DNA of 10,817 nt from Anaerolineales bacterium Chloro_02 (GTDB lineage Bacteria; Chloroflexota; Anaerolineae; Anaerolineales; Anaerolineaceae): positions 1 to 10,817 of the forward strand of contig LUZV01000157.1 of NCBI GenBank assembly GCA_001603765.1. Direction: 5' to 3'. Below, in pieces: positions 5,135-10,817 of the stretch (within the stretch, counting starts at the first letter, position 1; each line of letters opens with the position of its first letter). Both the position numbers and the translations under genes were made by a program. The notes beneath the pieces are model-generated. The model worked only from the letters and a program-made list of their open reading frames with translations, had not been told where the DNA came from and did no database searches.

Positions 5135-7534
5135 ATGAAAAAGATCGTCCGTATACCATCGATACCTTTCTGCTTGGCACTCTTGTTGGCGCTGGCGCTC
5201 ATCTTTTGCCGATACGATTCCGCTTATGCCGAGACTTTGAGGAGACCCAGCGTTCTCATAATTTACCCTTTTGACCGTTTACTGCCGTTCAATACGCTAT
5301 TTTTTTCGGGGGTCAGCGAAGCTCTGGAGCCGTATGACCTGAACATGTTCGATATTCTCCAGGAAAACCTTGACCTGAACCGGAATTCCAGCAGCGAGTA
5401 CCTCGATTCCCTGGCTGCCTATTATACTGCCAAGTACGCCTCCAGGAACTTTGACGCGATCATAACGCTTGGTGGGTTGGCCACGGATTTCCTGCTCAGC
5501 CGATGTCGCGGACTCTCGCCGAGAACCCCTCTCGTGCCTGTTCTCACAGCCTTCGAGACGTATTCATCCGAGAATGCTTTGAGGAGAATTCTCCCTGTTG
5601 TGGTTGATCTGGATCTCCGCCACACCATCAATCTCATCCTTCGCTTGCAACCCAATCTCAGGAAAATATACATCGTCGGGGACAGAAAAGGAGAAGGGGA
5701 TTTTATCCGGCACGTGCGACAAGTCATCTCGGAGTATAAAACTGGACCGGAATTTGTATTTCTCAATGTGAACCGATATGATGATCTGCTCGCCGCCGCT
5801 AAAGTTTTGGACCCGGGTGACGCCGTTCTCTTCATGGCCTATCTCACGGATGGTGCGGGCAACTCCTACTCTTCGCAGTTTGTGGCCAGTAGACTGGCCG
5901 AGACTGCTGCCTGCCCAGTGTACGGGATTATGGAAACCTATATACAAAGCGGTGTAGTGGGAGGAGCCATGATGCCGTTCTCTAAGGAGGGCTTGGCCGT
6001 TGGCGATATTCTCCTTCGCCTTTTCGGTTTGAAGCCGGATGCACCGGAAGATGAAGAAACAAGGCTCCCCGCCGCAAAGCTCGTCGATGAGCGCGCAATG
6101 CTCAGATGGGGGCTTTCGGAGGACGATCTGCCCCCCGGCTACGAAGTCGTGGACCGATCACCTTCCTTGTGGCGCGATTACGGGCGACAGGTGAGCGGCG
6201 CCATCACTTTTTTCTTCGTGCAAAGTGCTCTCATTTGTGGACTCTTCATTCAGATCCGGAGAAGGAGAGCGGCTGAGGGTAAACTGCTGGGCACACTGGG
6301 GGCTCTCAAGCAAAAACAGCAGGAGTTGAGCGGCGCAATAACACTGCAGAACAATGCTCTCGAAAACCTGCGCGAAAAGGAAACAACACTCCAATCCATA
6401 CTCTCGACCATCCCGGTGGGTGTCCTGGTTATCGATGCCGGATCCGGAACAGTCCGAATAGCAAACAGGGCCGCAACGGAAATACTCGGTACTTTCCCGG
6501 GGGACATGACGGGTACGCCCTGCCCGGAGCTGTTCCGACCGTTCATCGCCGAACAGGCCAACGGATTTTTTCACAATGAGAACCAACCTCTGGAAGACAG
6601 TATTTTACTTGATCACGGCAGGGAAATTCACGTGCTCAAGCGGGTTGACCGGGTGTCGCTGGGGGGGAAAGTTCATATCATCGGGTGCTTGCTGGATATC
6701 ACGGAAAAAAAGCTTGCCGAACAGGACGCTCGCAAACAAGCGGAGCACCTTGTCCACGCCGACAAGATGATATCATTGGGTACAATGGCAGCCGGTATAA
6801 TGCACGAGATAAACAACCCGAATAATTTTATCTCCTTGAATGCTCCCATGCTTAAAAAGGCTTGGGAGAGCGTGCGGAGAATACTAGACGAATACGCCGC
6901 AGAGAACGGGGATTTCCTTGTGGAAAAGACCCCATATTCGCGAGCCAGGAAGCACATCCCCATCCTCATAAACGGTATCGTCGAAGGCTCGGAGCGCATA
7001 CGGAATATTGTCGGGGACATGAAGGAGTTCGTATCCCAGAAACCCTTCGAGGCTAAAGAGGAGGTGGCGATAAATTCCGTTTTGAAATCTTCGCTGAACC
7101 TCCTGGCGAGTAAGTTGAATAAATCCACGAAATACCTGCACGTGGAGTATGGCGAGAATATACCGACAGTGGCTGCGAATGCCCAGCGTGTGGAGCAGGT
7201 GTTAATCAACCTGATCCTGAACGGCGCCGAGGCGCTGACCAGCATGGAACAGTCTTTGTGGATACGATCGTATTATGAATCCGCACAGGAAAAGGTTGTC
7301 GTGGAGATTAGAGATACCGGCCAGGGGATTCAACGCGAGCACCTGAACAGGATTTTCGACCCCTTTTTCACAACCAAACGGGAAAAAGGAGGGACCGGCC
7401 TGGGTCTGGCCATTTCGCAGAAAATAGTCGAGGCTTACGGCGGGCGCATAGTGATCTCGTCGCCTGTGGGGGAAGGCACCACCGCTGTCCTGACGCTTCC
7501 CGCAGTCAACGAGAGCAGCAGGAGCGACTCATGA
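5135..7534 (+). CDS. Membrane sensor histidine kinase with ABC substrate-binding-like periplasmic domain
   Basis: This 799-residue protein starts at ATG 5135, with AGGAG at 5125-5129 and 5 bases of spacing; a longer TTG reading from 5078 lacks such a site and would mask the signal peptide. Residues 1-32 are a signal or first membrane segment (MKKIV, core LALLLALALIF). Residues of about 33-320 resemble the periplasmic ABC-transporter substrate-binding fold of the PF04392 kind (VLIIYPFDR, DAIITLGG, KIYIVGDRKG, PVYGIMETYIQSGVVGGAM). A membrane helix at about 355-376 (AITFFFVQSALICGLFI) leads to a coiled linker and a PAS domain (about 416-525). HisKA follows with H557 in GIMHEINNP, then HATPase with N696 (N box), D727TGQG (G1), DPFFTTK (F box) and GGTGLGLA from about 752 (G2). 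All catalytic motifs are intact. The signal is unknown. Its stop overlaps the next gene's start, so the two form a cognate pair. Confidence 0.92.
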   Translation: MKKIVRIPSIPFCLALLLALALIFCRYDSAYAETLRRPSVLIIYPFDRLLPFNTLFFSGVSEALEPYDLNMFDILQENLDLNRNSSSEYLDSLAAYYTAKYASRNFDAIITLGGLATDFLLSRCRGLSPRTPLVPVLTAFETYSSENALRRILPVVVDLDLRHTINLILRLQPNLRKIYIVGDRKGEGDFIRHVRQVISEYKTGPEFVFLNVNRYDDLLAAAKVLDPGDAVLFMAYLTDGAGNSYSSQFVASRLAETAACPVYGIMETYIQSGVVGGAMMPFSKEGLAVGDILLRLFGLKPDAPEDEETRLPAAKLVDERAMLRWGLSEDDLPPGYEVVDRSPSLWRDYGRQVSGAITFFFVQSALICGLFIQIRRRRAAEGKLLGTLGALKQKQQELSGAITLQNNALENLREKETTLQSILSTIPVGVLVIDAGSGTVRIANRAATEILGTFPGDMTGTPCPELFRPFIAEQANGFFHNENQPLEDSILLDHGREIHVLKRVDRVSLGGKVHIIGCLLDITEKKLAEQDARKQAEHLVHADKMISLGTMAAGIMHEINNPNNFISLNAPMLKKAWESVRRILDEYAAENGDFLVEKTPYSRARKHIPILINGIVEGSERIRNIVGDMKEFVSQKPFEAKEEVAINSVLKSSLNLLASKLNKSTKYLHVEYGENIPTVAANAQRVEQVLINLILNGAEALTSMEQSLWIRSYYESAQEKVVVEIRDTGQGIQREHLNRIFDPFFTTKREKGGTGLGLAISQKIVEAYGGRIVISSPVGEGTTAVLTLPAVNESSRSDS

Positions 7535-8925
7535 GCATCCAAACTTTTCCCGACCATCCTATATTGCTCGTGGACGATGAAGCACAGGCACTGGAGAGTT
7601 TTTCCATCATTCTCGATTTCAACGGCGTCAACAACCTGCTCCCATGCCAGGACGAATCCATGGTCATGGACATCCTCGAAAAAAATGACGTGGAAGCCGT
7701 GCTGCTGGATATGATCATGCCGACCGTTTCGGGGGAGAGTCTGCTCGATGAGATCACTTTGAAGTATCCCGATATTCCCGTCATTATGATTACCGCCGTC
7801 AACGATGTTCAGACCGCTTTTCGGTGCATGCGCAAGGGGGCGTTCGACTACTTGACCAAGCCTGCCGACGCCGATCAACTCGCCTCCACCGTCAAACGCG
7901 CGATCGACCACCACTCGGTGAAGCGGCAAAAAAACCTGCTGGTGCACCACATACTCACCGACAGCCTCGAAAGGCCGGAGGTGTTTTCGGAAATCGTCAC
8001 GAAGGACAGAAAGATGATGAGCCTGTTCATGTACTGCGAGGCCATAGCGCGCGGGAATGAACCGGTGCTTATCACCGGCGAGACGGGAGTGGGCAAGGGA
8101 CTTTTCGCGCGAGCCATCCACCTTGCAAGCGGCAGGCGGGGCGAGTTCGTTGTGGTGAATGTTGCGGGGGTGGATGATCATGCATTTTCCGACACCCTTT
8201 TCGGGCACAGGAAGGGTGCCTTTACAGGGGCGACCGAGGTACGCAAAGGGCTTATTGAAACGGCCGCGGGCGGGACGCTGTTTCTCGACGAGATCGGGGA
8301 CCTGTCGGGCGGCTCACAGGTCAAGCTGCTCAGGGTACTCCAGGACCGGGAGTACTTTCCGCTCGGATCGGACAAGCCGCGCGCGGTTGAAGCGAGGATT
8401 GTGGTGGCGACCAACAGGGAACTGGATCAGCTCGCGACCGATGGCTCCATGCGTCAGGACCTCTATTATCGGCTGAGGACCCATCACGTGCACGTTCCGC
8501 CCCTGCGTGAGCGAATCAACGATGTTCCGTTGCTCCTGGACTGCTACATCGAAGAGGCTGCACAGGAATTCGGCAAGCCCAGGCCGCACTATCCGCCGGA
8601 GCTCATACAGCACTTGATGGCCTACAATTTCCCCGGGAATATCCGGGAATTGCGGGCGATGGTCTATGACGCCGTCGGCAAACACTCTTTCGGAGTGATG
8701 TCGATTGGCTGTTTCCGGGAACACATGGACCAGGGACATTCTGAAAGAGGGGAGCCGGTCGTGGATGCCGGGATTTTTCAGAATGTGGAGAAGCTCCCGA
8801 CCATAAAAGAGGTATGTAAAGCCCTTGTTGCCGAAGCGATGTCCAGGGCGCGGAATAATCAGAGACTCGCTGCCGCCATGTTGGGAATTACGCCGTCGGC
8901 GCTAAACAAGAGGCTGAACCAGTGA
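7531..8925 (+). CDS. NtrC-family sigma-54-dependent response regulator
   Basis: This 464-residue protein starts at ATG 7531, inside the ATGA overlap with the kinase stop, so the pair is translationally coupled. The REC domain (about 9-125) has the acidic pocket D15-D16, phospho-acceptor D60 in LLDMIMP, T88 and K110. The AAA+ domain (about 150-385) has Walker A GETGVGKG (183-190), the sigma-54-contacting GAFTGA loop (229-234), Walker B FLDEIGD (D253, E254) and an arginine-finger region MRQDLYYRL. The C-terminal Fis-type helix-turn-helix (about 442-464, LAAAMLGITPSALNKRL) ends the protein right after the recognition helix. All elements needed to open a sigma-54 promoter are present, so it should be an ATP-driven activator controlled by phosphorylation from the upstream kinase. 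Targets are unknown; the dyads and sigma-54-like sites at 4496-5041 are the nearest candidates. Confidence 0.93.
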   Translation: MSIQTFPDHPILLVDDEAQALESFSIILDFNGVNNLLPCQDESMVMDILEKNDVEAVLLDMIMPTVSGESLLDEITLKYPDIPVIMITAVNDVQTAFRCMRKGAFDYLTKPADADQLASTVKRAIDHHSVKRQKNLLVHHILTDSLERPEVFSEIVTKDRKMMSLFMYCEAIARGNEPVLITGETGVGKGLFARAIHLASGRRGEFVVVNVAGVDDHAFSDTLFGHRKGAFTGATEVRKGLIETAAGGTLFLDEIGDLSGGSQVKLLRVLQDREYFPLGSDKPRAVEARIVVATNRELDQLATDGSMRQDLYYRLRTHHVHVPPLRERINDVPLLLDCYIEEAAQEFGKPRPHYPPELIQHLMAYNFPGNIRELRAMVYDAVGKHSFGVMSIGCFREHMDQGHSERGEPVVDAGIFQNVEKLPTIKEVCKALVAEAMSRARNNQRLAAAMLGITPSALNKRLNQ

Positions 8926-8990
8926 GCAGGGGCTTCCCTACCGATGACGGCCGCGGCAAGGGGGCTTCAGGAATTCGGAATGGCGTTAAA

Positions 8991-9053
8991 CTTTATCGAG
9001 TTCAAAGTGTTTGCGAGGACTTTTACCGACGTGTGCCGGAGAACACGATAAAG
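8991..9053. repeat. Inverted repeat between convergent regulator genes
   Basis: CTTTATCG (8991-8998) and CGATAAAG (9046-9053) are perfect 8-base inverted copies. The loop holds a smaller AAAGT/ACTTT repeat (9004-9008, 9019-9023) and an overlapping CGTGT/ACACG repeat (9030-9034, 9043-9047). They lie in the 155-base gap where the response regulator and the GAF regulator converge. A bidirectional terminator role is plausible, but there is no long T-tract. Nothing else is seen in this gap. Confidence 0.3.
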
Positions 9054-9080
9054 GGGAGATCTTGATTCCATGTGCCTGTC

Positions 9081-10652
9081 CTAATCCACTGAATCTCGGC
9101 GCCAGCTTTTTCTTCCGTAGGCAATTCCCAGCTTGTCCATTCGTTTGCGGAGGGTATTGGGGTGGATGTTCAGGATCTGCGCCGCTCCGCCCGGCCCGTT
9201 GATCTTGCCGCCGGCCTTCTCCAAAGCCTGCCGGATGTGCCGGGCGTTTATCTCCTTCAACGATGCGAGGGGCCGGTCTTCACTCGAATGTCGGACGGCC
9301 CCGCAGTATTCGGACACTACCGGGGGGAGCAGCATTTCAAAAGACAGGGGACCATGCCGGTGGTGGATCAAAGCTCGTTCCACCGTGTTCTCCAGTTCCC
9401 GTACGTTGCCCGGCCAGTCGTAGTTGATGAGCCTGTTTACTGCACCGGGGGCCAGGGCGGGGCGTTCTTCGAGTTTTAATTCCATGGATTTGCGGTGGAT
9501 GAAATGATGTACCAGCGCCGGGATATCCCCCTTCCTCTGCCTTAGCGGAGGGATAATGATTGGAAATACGTTGAGGCGGAACCACAGATCTTCCCGGAAT
9601 CTACCGGTGGCGACCATTTCCTCCAAGTTCCTGTGCGTGGCCGATATGACGCGGATGTCCACCGGTATGGAACGGGTCCCCCCCACGCGTTCGATTTGTT
9701 TGTTTTGAAGGACGTGCAACAACCTGACCTGCGCCTGAAGCGGGAGTTCTCCAATCTCGTCAAGAAAGATGGTTCCTTTGTCGGCCCGCTCGAAGCGCCC
9801 TCTTTTCTGGGCTATGGACCCCGTGAACGCTCCCTTCTCGTGACCGAAAAGCTCGCTGTCCAAAAGAGTTTCGGGGATGGCTCCGCAGTTCACCTTTATG
9901 AACGGTCCCTCCTTGCGCGGAGAAGCGCTGTGGATCGCGTTGGCAATGACCTCCTTCCCCGTGCCCGTCTCCCCGAGCAGCAATACGGGGCTGTCGAGGG
10001 GGCTCACCTGTTCGACCATTTTCATCACTGCCTGTAGACCGAAATCCGAGCCGACGATTTCTTCTCCGGACACCGATCTCAACTCGTTGAGAAGATACCG
10101 ATTGTCATCGGCCAGCATCTGCTTGAATCGAACGACTTCCTGGTGCTTCAATGCGTTTGCCATGGCAATGGCAAACGGCTCATGCAGCAGCCGTAGCAAG
10201 CGGGCATGTTCGTCGGTGTATCGGTTCGAGCCGTCCGCTATCAGTCCGAGGCTTCCGATTTGATTTCCTTCAAGCTTGAGGACCATGGTCATGAGGGAAA
10301 CGTCCCCTTTCAGTCCCAGCCTCTCCAACGACTCTCTGAAAACCCATTTCGGAGTGGGCTGGTCCACAATGCGGACGACTTCTTCACTCTTCAAAAAGGC
10401 TTCCCATTCCATGCGGCCTGCCTCCGGCAGCGGCACGACCTGCTCGTAGCCTTCCGGAGGATCGGCGCCGGCCAACGCGACGAACTGCAGGACGTTCAGA
10501 TCCGAATCCTTGATATGCAGGCTCATCTGAACCACGGGAATGAATTGCCTGATGTACTCGTAGCAGCGCTTCAACGCTGTTTTGATATCCAGGCTGCTGC
10601 AAAGGCGCAACGTTGCCTCACGGAAAAAAAGATTCACATCCCAGTCCGTCAT
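9081..10652 (-). CDS. GAF-domain sigma-54-dependent transcriptional activator (FhlA/NorR-like)
   Basis: This 523-residue protein is read from ATG 10652, which has GAGGGG just upstream (complement of 10656-10661) and gives the family-like start MTDWDVNLFFREATLRLCSSLD. A GTG at 10694 in the same frame would add 14 residues and has a weaker site. Residues of about 10-165 form a GAF domain, the usual small-ligand sensor of this class; its ligand is unknown. The AAA+ domain has Walker A GETGTGKE (227-234), the sigma-54 loop GAFTGS (274-279, with Ser where most have Ala), Walker B FLDEIGE (D298, E299) and FREDLWFRL. The C-terminal Fis HTH (GKINGPGGAAQILNIHPNTLRKRMDKLGI region) closely resembles FhlA/HyfR/NorR-type regulators. 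There is no REC domain, so it is not a two-component regulator. It converges with the preceding operon and is probably controlled through the repeats at 10716-10775. Targets are not shown by the window; the AOR operon is one possibility. Confidence 0.92.
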   Translation of the reverse strand: MTDWDVNLFFREATLRLCSSLDIKTALKRCYEYIRQFIPVVQMSLHIKDSDLNVLQFVALAGADPPEGYEQVVPLPEAGRMEWEAFLKSEEVVRIVDQPTPKWVFRESLERLGLKGDVSLMTMVLKLEGNQIGSLGLIADGSNRYTDEHARLLRLLHEPFAIAMANALKHQEVVRFKQMLADDNRYLLNELRSVSGEEIVGSDFGLQAVMKMVEQVSPLDSPVLLLGETGTGKEVIANAIHSASPRKEGPFIKVNCGAIPETLLDSELFGHEKGAFTGSIAQKRGRFERADKGTIFLDEIGELPLQAQVRLLHVLQNKQIERVGGTRSIPVDIRVISATHRNLEEMVATGRFREDLWFRLNVFPIIIPPLRQRKGDIPALVHHFIHRKSMELKLEERPALAPGAVNRLINYDWPGNVRELENTVERALIHHRHGPLSFEMLLPPVVSEYCGAVRHSSEDRPLASLKEINARHIRQALEKAGGKINGPGGAAQILNIHPNTLRKRMDKLGIAYGRKSWRRDSVD

Positions 10653-10715
10653 TTTCCCCTCGATTCCAACATCCCGGATCGAATTATCGGCCACGGGTCA
10701 TCCCATCGGGCTTCA

Positions 10716-10775
10716 ATTTTACAATGGGGTAAAAATGAACCATAGCATAATAATTTTTACCCTATAAGGTAAATA
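10716..10775. promoter_or_regulatory. Cluster of four GGTAAA-type half-sites (operator)
   Basis: Related half-sites alternate in orientation: ATTTTAC (10716-10722), GGGTAAAAAT (10727-10736), ATTTTTACCC (10753-10762) and GGTAAAT (10768-10774). The middle two are perfect 10-base inverted copies. The last pair also forms the dyad TTTACC-N6-GGTAAA (10756-10773). They flank and overlap the promoter proposed for the GAF regulator, which suggests repression or autoregulation. Confidence 0.45.
10744..10773 (-). promoter_or_regulatory. Candidate sigma-70 promoter of the GAF regulator
   Basis: On the - strand TTTACC (10773-10768) and TATGCT (10749-10744) are separated by 18 bases. The match to TTGACA/TATAAT is fair. 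Transcription from about 10737 would give a leader of about 85 bases to ATG 10652. Both elements are embedded in the repeat cluster. Confidence 0.35.
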
Positions 10776-10817
10776 ATTTCCTTCCGAAAAGTGGGTTCCG
10801 ATGTAACTCATTGAATT

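Noticed and set aside
8929..8968. GGGGCTTC direct repeat after the response regulator
   Set aside because: It is only eight bases, occurs twice, and has no further symmetry; it is likely chance.

Overview
The window looks like a chromosomal segment of an anaerobic, probably deltaproteobacterial (Desulfobacterota, Syntrophobacter/Desulfo-type) bacterium. The grounds are a tungsten-type aldehyde:ferredoxin oxidoreductase (AOR) with dedicated MoaD-type proteins, two sigma-54-dependent activators within 3.5 kb, and a histidine kinase with an ABC-substrate-binding-like sensor. This is inferred from gene families; no rRNA or other phylogenetic marker is present. No mobile element, CRISPR array, tRNA or rRNA was seen.

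Left part (1-2515, + strand): a good sigma-54-type promoter (60-75) precedes an AOR gene starting at GTG 129. The gene is complete to 1856 except for one in-frame amber codon (1098-1100) at a position where the family has Trp. It is followed by two small beta-grasp (MoaD/ThiS-like) genes. The first lacks the C-terminal Gly-Gly and has an extra tail; the second has a normal ...GGG end. Together they look like an AOR plus pterin-cofactor sulfur-carrier operon, with the enzyme gene possibly dead or dependent on readthrough.

Middle (2516-5134): a convergent gene on the - strand (2705-4411) encodes a 568-residue exported protein that I do not recognise by name; it reads like a beta-propeller. Upstream of it lies a 723-base divergent intergenic region (4412-5134). 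This holds several GG-N10-GC sigma-54-like sites on both strands and a striking run of inverted repeats (4861-5041) in front of the kinase gene.

Right-centre (5135-8925, + strand): a two-component pair with a 4-base overlap. The kinase is membrane-bound with a periplasmic substrate-binding-like sensor, a PAS domain and HisKA/HATPase. The partner is a full NtrC-type response regulator (REC, AAA+, Fis HTH). By position, the divergent exported protein and the pair's own leader are the first targets to test.

Right end (9081-10652, - strand): a second sigma-54 activator with an N-terminal GAF domain and an FhlA/NorR-like Fis HTH, convergent with the response regulator. Its upstream region (10716-10775) carries four related GGTAAA-type half-sites overlapping a plausible sigma-70 promoter. 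The window ends before any further gene.
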